Assembly: GCA_964618455.1 (NCBI GenBank)
Contig: CAZUAQ010000001.1
Coordinates: 124,001 to 188,000, forward strand
Direction of reading: 5' to 3'
From: CAZUAQ01 sp964618455
GTDB taxonomy: Bacteria; Planctomycetota; Phycisphaerae; UBA1845; PWPN01
DNA: 64,000 nt
Under the pieces are notes generated by a model, which searched no databases, had not been told where the DNA came from, and was given only the letters and a program-made list of their open reading frames with translations. Below, in pieces: positions 7,960 through 16,715 of this stretch. The translations under genes were made by a program, and so were the position numbers. The first letter of the stretch is position 1, and every line of letters begins with the position of its first letter.

Positions 7960-10900
7960 TCAATTCTCGCAGGCGGGGTTCACGGGAACCTCGGGCCCGC
8001 TGTAGCAGTTGCTGAACGCCGCGAAGTCGCCCTGGTCCACGTCGCCATCCGGACCGCTCGGTCCTTCGCGATCGAAACAGGCGCAGAACTCGAAGCCGGC
8101 ACCGACCGGGTACGGATTCCCGTTACCGGAGATGCACAACTGGAACAGGGCAAAGTCGAGGCCATCCACGTCGCCGTCCGAATCGGCATCGGCGAAGGGG
8201 CTGGGGCAGGGCGCGTCGATGATCAGGCCGTCCGCATGGCTGGCCGCCGCGCCGAGACCGTCACCCGTCATCTCCCAGATGACCGTCATGAACTCCATGG
8301 TCGGCGACCCGGAGACCGAACCGAACTGCCAATCGACCTGTTCGGCGCCGGAGGTCTGCATCACGATTTCGGATGCGATTTCCGTGCCCAGAGGATCGAT
8401 GCCGTCGATCAACCGAAGCGTTACCGTCGTGCCGCCACCTCCGGCAAACCAGCCGCTGAGGAGGTAGTTGCGGCCCGGGTCCACCTTGATGGTCTGCCAG
8501 ACCTGAAGCGTCTCGGCCTGATCCGTGCTGAGCGATGCGTAATGACCGCCGGCCGCGTTCGGATTCGGGCAGGTCAGGGCATCGGCCAGAACCGTATCGT
8601 CACGACGGAACTTGGTCGGATCCGTCGTGGACCAGATGTCCGCTTCGCCGAGCAAGGGACCGTCGCAGGGCGGATCGGGAATGAACTCGCCCGGATTCTG
8701 AGGATCCTCGATCAACACCTCGGGATCCTCGAACTCGCCGTTCAGCAGGTCCGCGGGGGCGGTGAAGAAGCCGTCGATCAACGTGGCGTAGCAGCCGTTG
8801 TTGCTCACGATCACGTCCATCGCGCCGAAGCCCGCCCCGGCCAGATCGATATCGAAGCCGAGCGTCGTATCGTTGATCGCGCTGACGTTGGTGGCGAAGA
8901 TCGTCGTGCCGGGTCGCACGAAGACCACCATCGGCGATCCTCCGCTGAACCCGCTTCCCGTGATCGTCAGACCAGCCAGGCTCTCCTCCGAGGCGCCGCT
9001 CGTGGTATCGATGGAGGTGATATCCACGGGTACCGTGCACTCCTCGAGCAGCAGGTCGTCGGCGTGGGTCACCTTCACACCCGTGTCATCCAGATCGCTG
9101 TCCCACTCGGCGGTGAGCAGTCCGGTCGTGATGTCACCCGAGACATAGCCGAAGGTCCAGTCGTTATCGCCGGTGGGAATCACCTGCTGTGAAGCGACGG
9201 CGGCATCCTGATAGCCACCATCACGCAGCAGGATCGTGACGTTGGTCGGTCCGTACGCCGCGAAGAACCCGCTCAGCGTGTACGTGCCGTTCGGGACGGT
9301 AACGGTCTGCGTCAGGAGACGCTTGCCGGCCGTGCTGTTGAACGGCCCTTCCGAACTGGCCCAGAAGATGCCGTCCGGCGGCGGGCAGGTCGGCGAACCG
9401 GCGTAGAACAGGTTCTTGCGATTGTGGCCGCCACCCCCGTGCGGGTGCACGTGGATCGATGTCCAGTCCGTCGGACCGTCGGGCGTGATCGTCCCGAAGT
9501 TGCAGTCCAACTGAGAGAGATCCTCGGGCAACTCGAAACTGCCGTTGGTCAGGCCCGGGCCGGCGAGCGCCACGATGAAACCATCGACCAGATCCGCCGA
9601 GGGGCAACCCGACTTCTGCACGCTGACGGTCCAGTAGTCGCGATCGACACCGGTCAGGTCGAACGTCGCCGAGATCTGCGTGCTGCTGTTGACGCTCATG
9701 CTGACGGGAACGATCTCGTCACTGCCCTGGAACAACTTCACGGTGGTCTCACCATCCACGAAGTTGGTACCGGTGACGGTGACGGCCACAGACGTGTCAT
9801 CCCGTTCGCCGAAGTTGGGGCTGATCGAATCGATCGTCGGCGGATCCGTGCAGATCTCACCTTCGAACAGGAGCAGGTCATCGATGTGCATGATCCCGCC
9901 CTGGAAGTTGTTGAAAATCTCGATCAGGAACACCGGCTTGATTTCCGTCGTCCCGGCCGGGAACTCCGCCGAGATGGAGAACTCACTCCAGAAGCTGTTG
10001 CCTGCCGACGGAGGAATGAATCCGCCGCTGATCTTGAGCACCTTGTTATCCGCGAAGACGGTGCCGTTCTGGTCCTGAAGTTCCGCACCGTAACGCATGA
10101 CGTTCGCGGATCCACCACCCAGCAAACCGGTCAGGGTGACCGTTGTGGGTTCGGTGAAGTTGACCGGTATGGTCTGCCAGGCTTGGTGGACACCGGCCTG
10201 GTCGGACGTGACCGACCCCCAGATATAATCGCCGAAGTTCGGTGGATCCTCCGTGATCACCACCGTATCGGGATCATTGCGCTGCGCGCCTTCAATGTAG
10301 ATGCTGCCTTTGTCGCGGAAGACGAGACTGCCCGCCGCGGCGCCGGGAGCGTTATCGCTCTCCCATACCGGGCTCGGATAGTTGTCAAACGATCCATAAC
10401 CGCCGAAGCCGTTGATATTCGTATTGCCGAGGAAGTGCATCGAGAATGTGCCGTCGTTCAGAAGATTGTCGACGATCTGCACACCGGAGTTCACCGTGAC
10501 CGTGGAGCAGGAGCCGATGAGTTCAATGTCGTAAGCACCGATCGCCGGGGCGGAGACCGTGGGATCCACACCGTCCGGGACCACGATGATGTGCAGGTCA
10601 AGTTCCGTGGCGGTCTGCTTGATGATGCCGGCGGCAATCACATCCGCCGAGGTCGTGCTGTTGAGATTCACCGACGTGACGCTGTCAAGATTGCTCCCGG
10701 TCAGACGCACATAGGATTGGGCACGACCCGAATGCGAGAAGTTGCGCGTGGTGATGTTGGCGCCCGTATCGCTGTTGGTGGCTGTGTAGCCGTCCGCCTC
10801 GCCTTTCCAGACCAGCATGATCTGATCGGGGAGATCGGGCGCACTGATGGCGGAAGCGGTCGCGGGGGCGCTCACTTCATTGTTGACGGCGGTGATGAAG

Positions 10901-11223
10901 GCCTCCCGGACGTTGTCGGTCTCGATCGCCGGATCCGGATCGGTCGCGAAGGGCACCGCGATGTTTCCGCCGGCGACGCCGCCCACCGTGTCAAACTCGA
11001 AGGTCACCGGCGACCCGGATGCATCGAGCGTGATGGTATCGCCATCGAAGACGGTACCGTCGAGCGTGAAGCGGGCTGTCGCCGGGTTGATGGTTCGGCC
11101 GATGACGGGGGGCGTCACTTCCGTGACGTCCACCGGGCACTGCGCATACGCCTGGGAGACCATGCCCCCGGCTACGCATGCGATACTCAGGGCTAAGACT
11201 GTGATTCGATTCATGAAATTCAT
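7960..11223 (-). CDS. Giant secreted modular protein 3 (diverged paralogue)
   Basis: Predicted 1,087-residue exported protein. The ATG at 11223 is preceded by a GGAGGAGGAG tract about 6 nt away; a second ATG three codons in (11214) is also possible. The signal peptide is MNRITVLALS...AYAQ. It has the same plan as proteins 1 and 2 at lower similarity: N-terminal beta region, TIG-like at about 461, jelly-roll module at about 554 (NGSFELP), TIG-like at about 729 (GSGFSGGSP), jelly-roll at about 823 (NGEFEDP), dockerin-like module from about 1008 with two DGDVDxxDF loops and the tail PVNPACEN. It does not take part in the nucleotide-identical repeat. It is the first of the three tandem genes in transcription order. 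Exact function unknown. Confidence 0.86.
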   Translation of the reverse strand: MNFMNRITVLALSIACVAGGMVSQAYAQCPVDVTEVTPPVIGRTINPATARFTLDGTVFDGDTITLDASGSPVTFEFDTVGGVAGGNIAVPFATDPDPAIETDNVREAFITAVNNEVSAPATASAISAPDLPDQIMLVWKGEADGYTATNSDTGANITTRNFSHSGRAQSYVRLTGSNLDSVTSVNLNSTTSADVIAAGIIKQTATELDLHIIVVPDGVDPTVSAPAIGAYDIELIGSCSTVTVNSGVQIVDNLLNDGTFSMHFLGNTNINGFGGYGSFDNYPSPVWESDNAPGAAAGSLVFRDKGSIYIEGAQRNDPDTVVITEDPPNFGDYIWGSVTSDQAGVHQAWQTIPVNFTEPTTVTLTGLLGGGSANVMRYGAELQDQNGTVFADNKVLKISGGFIPPSAGNSFWSEFSISAEFPAGTTEIKPVFLIEIFNNFQGGIMHIDDLLLFEGEICTDPPTIDSISPNFGERDDTSVAVTVTGTNFVDGETTVKLFQGSDEIVPVSMSVNSSTQISATFDLTGVDRDYWTVSVQKSGCPSADLVDGFIVALAGPGLTNGSFELPEDLSQLDCNFGTITPDGPTDWTSIHVHPHGGGGHNRKNLFYAGSPTCPPPDGIFWASSEGPFNSTAGKRLLTQTVTVPNGTYTLSGFFAAYGPTNVTILLRDGGYQDAAVASQQVIPTGDNDWTFGYVSGDITTGLLTAEWDSDLDDTGVKVTHADDLLLEECTVPVDITSIDTTSGASEESLAGLTITGSGFSGGSPMVVFVRPGTTIFATNVSAINDTTLGFDIDLAGAGFGAMDVIVSNNGCYATLIDGFFTAPADLLNGEFEDPEVLIEDPQNPGEFIPDPPCDGPLLGEADIWSTTDPTKFRRDDTVLADALTCPNPNAAGGHYASLSTDQAETLQVWQTIKVDPGRNYLLSGWFAGGGGTTVTLRLIDGIDPLGTEIASEIVMQTSGAEQVDWQFGSVSGSPTMEFMTVIWEMTGDGLGAAASHADGLIIDAPCPSPFADADSDGDVDGLDFALFQLCISGNGNPYPVGAGFEFCACFDREGPSGPDGDVDQGDFAAFSNCYSGPEVPVNPACEN

Positions 11224-12033
11224 TCTCCTCCTCCTGTCCGACGCTGTGGATGCATCATTGATGTGATGGGAGCTCCGCGAATGACCCACCACATGATCCA
11301 TCCAAACTTGAACCCTCTACATTAACTCTACGACGCAATGATGACGATCCGGGGCAAGGCCGACTGATTGGGCATGCCCTTCTCGTTCTGAATCGGTTTA
11401 GTGTTCATCCCGATTTACTGTTCCACGACTCAATACATCATAACAGCTTGCTGTGCGGGACTAAACAGAAAAAACACGAACCATGACGGAGAGCTGGTTT
11501 CTTGCATTACCAGCTGGATTCAGGCCGTGATTTACGATCCCCCATGTCTGCATTGGTGCTCACGGCAGCTTCCCTTCGACAATCATTTCGGAATCCATAA
11601 GTCAGTATCTTAATATCCACAAACACTGTCAAATCAGGTAAGATAGGCTGATCCGCGATACGTGTACAATTATCGGACGTTAAGGGCGGCAATTGAGTTC
11701 ACGGATCCTCGGAAATTCCTCAGGAATCTCTGGAGTCCCTTAGCAGGGTTTGGTAAAATCAATTGACACTGTTCGTTCGGGCAATACAACGCAGGGCACA
11801 AGTTCAGTAACGAAACGAGCTTACGATCGTAGCGCGTCTTCGATCGAGTCCACGTGTGTCTTGCCGTCGAAGAACATCACTTCCCGTGGGATCCGGACGG
11901 CCGCATATTGATCGTGGCGGTGAGGATCCCATAAAAGAAAGAATATCTCGCCCGCAGACCAATTGGTGGGTGAGCAGGTGCTCCGCGGCTGGTTGGCCGT
12001 CGAGACAGTCGAACCGAATCTGGCGTTAAGTTC
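11224..12033. other. Gene-free divergent intergenic region
   Basis: About 810 nt between giant gene 3 (minus) and the DUF1702 gene (plus). It is more AT-rich than its surroundings, and only short ORFs without family features cross it. I see no tRNA-like cloverleaf or T-loop motif. It should carry the promoter of giant gene 3 and that of the downstream cluster; a candidate for the latter is at 11763-11790. Confidence 0.6.
11763..11790 (+). promoter_or_regulatory. Candidate sigma70-type promoter for the DUF1702-ACP-KS cluster
   Basis: A consensus -35 box TTGACA (11763-11768) is followed after 16 nt by TACAAC (11785-11790), which matches 4 of 6 positions of the -10 consensus. The downstream gene starts at 12034, so the leader would be about 240 nt. 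The prediction is from sequence only. Confidence 0.4.
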
Positions 12034-13128
12034 ATGATCCTGTACATGGTGGTATTTCTGATCGGCGCTCTCGTCACGGGCGCTGCGGTCTACCTGGTCC
12101 AGGGCAGTCGCTGGCGTGGCGTGATGAAGTTATTTGCCATCCGCGAAACCACGATGACCCTCGAGCGACTCGGATTTGATGTGACCACGGAGGAACATCG
12201 CGCCAAGGTGGAGGGCGTGCTTCAGCACTTTGCCGGCGGGTTCAACCGCATGATCTGCGATGCCCGTTTCGCGTCCTGGAAAGATTACTGCAACGCTCTT
12301 CCCTCGTTTTACCGGCCCTTTGCGCATGAGGGCGCTGCCATGGGTTACCCGCTTCGCCGCCTGGGCATGTACAGCGGGGAGGCGTTCGAGGCTGAGGTCG
12401 TCCGGGCGTTTCCGCAGTATCGCTACCTGTACTACGTCGGATTGGGCTTCTGGGGCGGAATGCGCGGCTTCACTCCGTCAAGGATGTGTTCGCTGACGCG
12501 CGAACTGGATCCGCTGTACAGGTATCTGTGTTACGACGGTTATGGCTTCAAGCACGGCTTCTTCGGCGAGCGACAAGGCAAGGCCGTGGCGCCGTTGATG
12601 CGGCTGGAAGGCTACGCCCGCCACGCCGCGTTTCAGGGATTGGGGCGTTCGCTCTATTTTCATTACATGGACGCCGATCCTGAAGTGCTGGTGGACAGGC
12701 TTCGTGAGTTGAACGAGTACGGGGCAGATGCCGCCTCGGGTGTCGGCCTGGCCTCGGTCTTCATCAATGATGAGCAGCTCGACGTGGCCATCGATCTCGC
12801 CGCGCGCATGGATGCGGCGTGGCAACCGGCGGTGCAGCAGGGCATGTGCTTCGGGCTCAAGGCGCGCTGCATCAACGATGTGGAGCGATTCGAGAACTGG
12901 ATGCAGAACCAGCCCGCCTGCCGGCAGGAGGCGGTCTACACGGCGATCCGGGAGTGCGACCGGATTGAGCTTCAGGTACGGGATGAAGGACGTGAAGATG
13001 CCTACCGCCAATGGCGTGAGCGCCTGGCGTTCTGGATGGAGGCTCATGTGGATTATCCACTCGGGCCGATGAAACCGGCTGCCCCGGACACGTCACTGCG
13101 TGGCGTGCGCGGGACGACAGAGGATTAG
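12034..13128 (+). CDS. DUF1702 family protein, membrane-anchored
   Basis: 364 residues. A hydrophobic N-terminal segment (about residues 2-22) probably acts as an uncleaved anchor. The body shows the pattern I associate with DUF1702 (PF08012): FAHEGAAMGY near 98, a CYDGYGFKHGFF segment near 165-180, and a GYARHAAFQGLGRSLYF block near 190-210, then a helical tail with repeated small residues. As I recall, members of this family occur in enediyne and related polyketide gene clusters, where their biochemical role is unsettled. Here the gene is followed directly (40 nt) by an acyl carrier protein and a ketosynthase, which supports a role in making or handling an acyl/polyketide chain. No good ribosome binding site is visible at this start; ATG at 12046 is an alternative. 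Confidence 0.72.
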   Translation: MILYMVVFLIGALVTGAAVYLVQGSRWRGVMKLFAIRETTMTLERLGFDVTTEEHRAKVEGVLQHFAGGFNRMICDARFASWKDYCNALPSFYRPFAHEGAAMGYPLRRLGMYSGEAFEAEVVRAFPQYRYLYYVGLGFWGGMRGFTPSRMCSLTRELDPLYRYLCYDGYGFKHGFFGERQGKAVAPLMRLEGYARHAAFQGLGRSLYFHYMDADPEVLVDRLRELNEYGADAASGVGLASVFINDEQLDVAIDLAARMDAAWQPAVQQGMCFGLKARCINDVERFENWMQNQPACRQEAVYTAIRECDRIELQVRDEGREDAYRQWRERLAFWMEAHVDYPLGPMKPAAPDTSLRGVRGTTED

Positions 13129-13168
13129 CTGTACCCTTCGAGGCTCTGGGCTTCGGGAGGAGGATGTG

Positions 13169-13420
13169 ATGATGGTGGATATGGAAAGCGCGCGTGCGGA
13201 AGTGCTGGACTGGGTCGCGCAAGCCACGAAGCTGCCGCCGGAGGAGGTTCCGCTGGACAAGCCGCTGGCGGAAATCGGTGTGGATTCCCTGGACGCGGTG
13301 CATCTGATCGCGACGATCGAATCCATTATTCAGCGCGAGTTGCCTGAGGACGTCGTTCAGCGCGTGCGTTCACTGAACGATATCTTTGCCATGATGCAGG
13401 AACGGGTGGCCGCCGCATAA
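13169..13420 (+). CDS. Acyl carrier protein
   Basis: 83 residues, the normal ACP length. The start at 13169 is chosen from the GGGAGGAGG tract ending 5 nt upstream; the frame is open further 5' but encodes unrelated sequence. The 4'-phosphopantetheine attachment motif is GVDSLDAVHL, with Ser in the DSL triplet. The flanking helices are acidic as expected. It carries the growing acyl chain for its neighbours, presumably the ketosynthase at 13514. It may be a specialised ACP rather than the housekeeping one, because no fabD, fabG or fabH is adjacent. Confidence 0.9.
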   Translation: MMVDMESARAEVLDWVAQATKLPPEEVPLDKPLAEIGVDSLDAVHLIATIESIIQRELPEDVVQRVRSLNDIFAMMQERVAAA

Positions 13421-13447
13421 GGGCCATTCCCACGGACCTGTCACCGG

Positions 13448-13475
13448 AGCCGACTCGGACGTGACGAAGTCGGCT
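13448..13475 (+). terminator. Intercistronic hairpin between ACP and ketosynthase genes
   Basis: An 8-bp perfect stem (AGCCGACT 13448-13455, AGTCGGCT 13468-13475) with a 12-nt loop is followed by TCGTTCATTT. It resembles the terminator at 20959-20988 in stem sequence and tail. Because it lies inside the apparent operon it may be a partial terminator or attenuator, or a processing/stability hairpin. Confidence 0.45.
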
Positions 13476-13513
13476 TCGTTCATTTCCCGACACGCCACGG
13501 CGAGGGGCATTTC

Positions 13514-14710
13514 ATGGATGACGTCGTCATCACCGGGTTAGGGATCGCGTCGCCGATCGGTCGCGGCGAGGATGCGTTCTGGGAGTCACTCAGCACCGGG
13601 CGGTCGGGTTCCGGTCCGGTTGAGGGAATGAATACCCAGGAGTTGCCCCGTCAGTTGGCCTGCCAGGTTCGGGAGGCGTTGCATGCGCCGGAAGGCATCG
13701 GCCGTGCCTCGCGCCTGGCGGTGGACGCGACCGAGCAGGCCATCGCATCGGCGCAACTGGCGCCGGCCAGTGAGCGGCGCCGTTTGCCGGAGGAACCGCG
13801 GTGTCACGTGATCGTCGGTACCACGATGGGGGAAACGGAGTTCATTGAATCACGTCTTTCCGGTGAGGATGAAGACTGGCTGGACGACGCGCACATGAAG
13901 GAGATCGCCTGCGGCTGTCCCGGGTCGATCGCGGGCAATGTGCGGCGATACGTCGGCGGCCGCGCCGAAGCGACGGATCTCTACGGGGCATGCGCGGCGG
14001 GGAACATGGCGATCGGCATGGCCCGGCGTCACCTGCTGGAAGGGCGTTGCGATATCGCCCTGGCGGGCGGGGCGGACGGATTCAGCGCGCTGGCATTCAT
14101 CGGATTCATGCGGCTTCGCGTGATGGCGTCGGAAGTGTGCCGGCCCTTCGACCAGGCGCGGGACGGCCTCTTCGTGGGGGAAGGCTCGGCCATGTTCGTC
14201 ATGGAGCGCGCGTCGGATGCGAAGGCCCGCGGGGCGCGCATTCGGGCACACGTCTCCGGCTGCGGCCAGGCCAGTGAGAATTACCATCCCACGCGACCCG
14301 AGCCGAACGGCGACGGATTGACTCGGGCGACACAGGCGGCGTTACGGCAGGCGGGACTGTCACCGGAAGACATCGGTTACGTCTGCGCCCACGGCACGGG
14401 GACGCCGCAGAATGATGCCATTGAAGTCAAAGTGCTGGAAGCCTGCTTCTCGAGAGGCATGAGGTTCAGTTCGATCAAGGCGCTGACAGGCCATCCGATG
14501 GGAGCGGCAGCGGCACTGGAGGCGGCGTGCTGCGTGTTGAGCCTCGAGCATCAGATGCTGATTCCCACGTGGCATCTGGAGAACGTGCTGGAGCCGTGTT
14601 CGTCCGAGGCACTGCGGGGCGGTCCGCTGGCCACACCGGTACAGCACGTCGTCAACAATTCGGCGGGTTTCGGTGGCTACAACAGCAGCGTGGTGCTCTC
14701 GGCGGCGTGA
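13514..14710 (+). CDS. Beta-ketoacyl-ACP synthase (KAS II / FabF-like)
   Basis: 398 residues; GAGGGG lies 6 nt before the ATG. It catalyses decarboxylative Claisen condensation of malonyl-ACP with an acyl primer. The complete Cys-His-His set is visible: Cys160 in GACAAGN, His293 in AHGTGT and His327 in TGHPMGA, with the closing glycine-rich NNSAGFGGYN motif at about 381-390. The N-terminus (VVITGLGIASPIG) is typical of the FabF/ketosynthase fold. The intact nucleophile argues for a condensing enzyme rather than a chain-length factor. It follows the ACP and DUF1702 genes on the same strand, and no acyltransferase, ketoreductase or dehydratase is nearby, so it probably draws on the cell's fatty acid synthase for malonyl-ACP. 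Confidence 0.88.
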   Translation: MDDVVITGLGIASPIGRGEDAFWESLSTGRSGSGPVEGMNTQELPRQLACQVREALHAPEGIGRASRLAVDATEQAIASAQLAPASERRRLPEEPRCHVIVGTTMGETEFIESRLSGEDEDWLDDAHMKEIACGCPGSIAGNVRRYVGGRAEATDLYGACAAGNMAIGMARRHLLEGRCDIALAGGADGFSALAFIGFMRLRVMASEVCRPFDQARDGLFVGEGSAMFVMERASDAKARGARIRAHVSGCGQASENYHPTRPEPNGDGLTRATQAALRQAGLSPEDIGYVCAHGTGTPQNDAIEVKVLEACFSRGMRFSSIKALTGHPMGAAAALEAACCVLSLEHQMLIPTWHLENVLEPCSSEALRGGPLATPVQHVVNNSAGFGGYNSSVVLSAA

Positions 14711-14748
14711 CCCGTCGAAGATGAGATCTCACCCTTGTTTCACCAACT

Positions 14749-15663
14749 CTACTCCAGCGTATGCATCAACAGATCGTAGAGCCGATCCACTTCGCGGCGG
14801 GTCTCTTCGTCCAGATCGAAGCCGACCGGACCGCGCACCTTCGTGTTCTTGAAGACACCCTGTTTGACGAGCAGGTACTTTTCGACGGCGAGGAATCCGT
14901 CCAGACCGGTCTGCAGCGCGACCAGCGACGAGAGCGGCAGTGAAATACGATAGATGGTCTTTTCGTCGCCGCGTTCCAGGGCGTGGTACAGCGCGACGAT
15001 AGCACGAATGAGATCGGCGCCGGGCATGGTGCCGACAATGCCACGGCGATAGCTGTCGACCAGCGCGATACCGCCGCTGCCCTCGAAGACGCGCGCCTTG
15101 CCCTGCGTGGCATCGCGCAATGCTGAGAGCCGCGGACCGATCGGCGTGGCTTCGGGCTTGAAGAGAATGCGTTCGCCGAATGTCTCCAGCAACCGCACGA
15201 GAATCTCGACCGGCAACGGGCGACCGACGTAGCCGCTGGCATCCTGCACGATGACGGGGATGCTGACCGCCTTGATGAGCCCTTCGTAGTACGCGAGCGT
15301 CTCCGACTCGAGCGTCGCGATGGAGACGGGGGGAATGGCCATGATCGCATCCGCGCCGACGTGTTCGGCCTGCTTGGAAAGACGGATGGCGGTGTGCGTG
15401 CTCTCGGCGCCGGTGCTGATGACCACCACGCCGTGCTCGCGGCCGGTCGAACAGGCGCGCTCGGCCACGAGTTCGCGTTCGTCGGTCGAGAGGCGCAGCA
15501 CCTCGGACACCATGGCCATGACGATGCCGTCGGAGCCCTGCTCGTAGAGCCACTCGATCTCCTTGTCGAGCGTGGCGAGATCGAGGGAGTCGTCATCGAG
15601 GAAGGGCGTCTGAAAGACGGGCAGGACGCCACGAAGTTCACGTTTGCGGGGTTGGGAGATCAT
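14749..15663 (-). CDS. Dihydrodipicolinate synthase (DapA) family aldolase/lyase
   Basis: About 304 residues if started at MISQPRKREL (15663); the frame is open to 15726, overlapping the upstream gene. A TIM-barrel of the class I aldolase family that uses a Schiff-base lysine. The likely lysine is in ILFKPEATP, at the canonical strand-6 position. The motif that carries the catalytic Tyr in true DHDPS (YNVPGRT) reads QDASGYVG here, and the strand-1 region reads PVFQTPFLDD. This points to a paralogue acting on another 2-oxo acid or sugar acid rather than lysine biosynthesis. It is the last gene of a three-gene set with an MFS transporter and a MetE-like enzyme, so it probably belongs to a small catabolic pathway. 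Substrate unknown. Confidence 0.78.
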   Translation of the reverse strand: MISQPRKRELRGVLPVFQTPFLDDDSLDLATLDKEIEWLYEQGSDGIVMAMVSEVLRLSTDERELVAERACSTGREHGVVVISTGAESTHTAIRLSKQAEHVGADAIMAIPPVSIATLESETLAYYEGLIKAVSIPVIVQDASGYVGRPLPVEILVRLLETFGERILFKPEATPIGPRLSALRDATQGKARVFEGSGGIALVDSYRRGIVGTMPGADLIRAIVALYHALERGDEKTIYRISLPLSSLVALQTGLDGFLAVEKYLLVKQGVFKNTKVRGPVGFDLDEETRREVDRLYDLLMHTLE

Positions 15664-15697
15664 ATTGTGTCCGGGGCTAAAAAGAGACCTCGGGAGA

Positions 15698-16699
15698 TTA
15701 ACGAAGGAACAGGTCACGTCCTTCAACCAGCGTGCGCATCTTGCGGTCGGCCACCGAGCGGCTGAGCATCCAGAAGCCGCAGTCCGGATGCACCCAGCGG
15801 ATGCGTTCCGCGCCGAGCACGCTCACCGCCTTCTCGATACGACGGGCAACTTCCTCCGGTGACTCGACGCCATTGTCCTTGATGTCGATCACGCCGATGC
15901 CCAGCGCGATCGAGGGCTTGAGATCCTTCAACAACTCGAGTTCGTCGTCACCACGGCGGGCGAATTCGAGAATGAGGTGATCGCACTCGAGGGCGTTGTA
16001 GAAGGGAAGGAGCTGCTTGTGGAAGCCCTTTTGAATCGTCTGTCCACCATAGTTGCCGAAGCAGAGGTGGAAACCTTTTTCACCGGTGATGGCGGCGAAG
16101 AGCCGGTTGATCGCCTCGGCCGCCCAGGGTCCATCGTCGGGCGCGCCGGGCAGGTTCGCTTCGTCGATCTGGACTACCGGTGCGTCGATCGCGCGTAGCT
16201 GTTCGGCTAGCACGTCCGCCAGGGCGAGCGTGAGTTCGCGGCGATCGCCGTAGTGCTCGTCCACCAGTGTCTTGGCCAGCATGTACGGGCTGGTGCAGGT
16301 GAACTTGAGCGGGGAACGCGTGAGGGAGCGGACCTGATCGAAATCGTCGGGCAGGTTGAGTTCGCCCTCTCCCAGGGGTTCGCGAACGACCCCCGCCGGG
16401 CGCACGCGAAAACCCATGTTCGCGTTGCGGCGGAAAGCGTCCAACTCGGTACGGGTCAGTTTGGAGTGAATCCCGGAAAGCGGCCGGATGAAGTAATCGA
16501 TCATGCCGTTGGTTTCGGGGTGATTCACGTCGAAGCGCGAGAGTTCCCCGTCGGCGATCACGTCGAGCCCGGCGAGTTCCTGTGTTTTGAGGACGACCAT
16601 GACCGCGTCGCGCCAGGTCAGCCGATTGGGCATGGCGCTGAGCCAGTCGGGGACGGGATAGCTGCCGACGACGGTGGTCTTGATGGCGGGGTCAGCCAT
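15698..16699 (-). CDS. MetE-like zinc-dependent methyltransferase (catalytic half only)
   Basis: 333 residues, about the size of the C-terminal catalytic domain of cobalamin-independent methionine synthase and lacking the N-terminal half. The Zn-binding set is present: His211 and Cys213 (GFHLCFGNYG), Glu245 (LILEFARR) and Cys307 (WVHPDCGFW). The N-terminal block TTVVGSYPVP is also typical of the family. Such stand-alone proteins include core-MetE enzymes and the epoxyalkane:coenzyme M transferases, so thiol alkylation/dealkylation is likely but the acceptor is unknown. GAGG lies about 8 nt upstream of the ATG. It sits 16 nt after the MFS gene and just ahead of the DapA-like gene, in one apparent operon. 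Confidence 0.78.
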   Translation of the reverse strand: MADPAIKTTVVGSYPVPDWLSAMPNRLTWRDAVMVVLKTQELAGLDVIADGELSRFDVNHPETNGMIDYFIRPLSGIHSKLTRTELDAFRRNANMGFRVRPAGVVREPLGEGELNLPDDFDQVRSLTRSPLKFTCTSPYMLAKTLVDEHYGDRRELTLALADVLAEQLRAIDAPVVQIDEANLPGAPDDGPWAAEAINRLFAAITGEKGFHLCFGNYGGQTIQKGFHKQLLPFYNALECDHLILEFARRGDDELELLKDLKPSIALGIGVIDIKDNGVESPEEVARRIEKAVSVLGAERIRWVHPDCGFWMLSRSVADRKMRTLVEGRDLFLR

Positions 16700-16715
16700 G
16701 TCGTAAACCTCTTCG

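Noticed and set aside
92..11196. Very long plus-strand ORFs (for example 92-3103, 4045-7287, 7927-9192, 9424-11196)
   Set aside because: They lie antisense to the three giant secreted genes, encode Arg/Asp/Gly-rich sequence without domains, and lack start signals. The minus-strand frames have signal peptides, ribosome binding sites, modules and terminators. The similarity between the first two merely reflects the DNA repeat.
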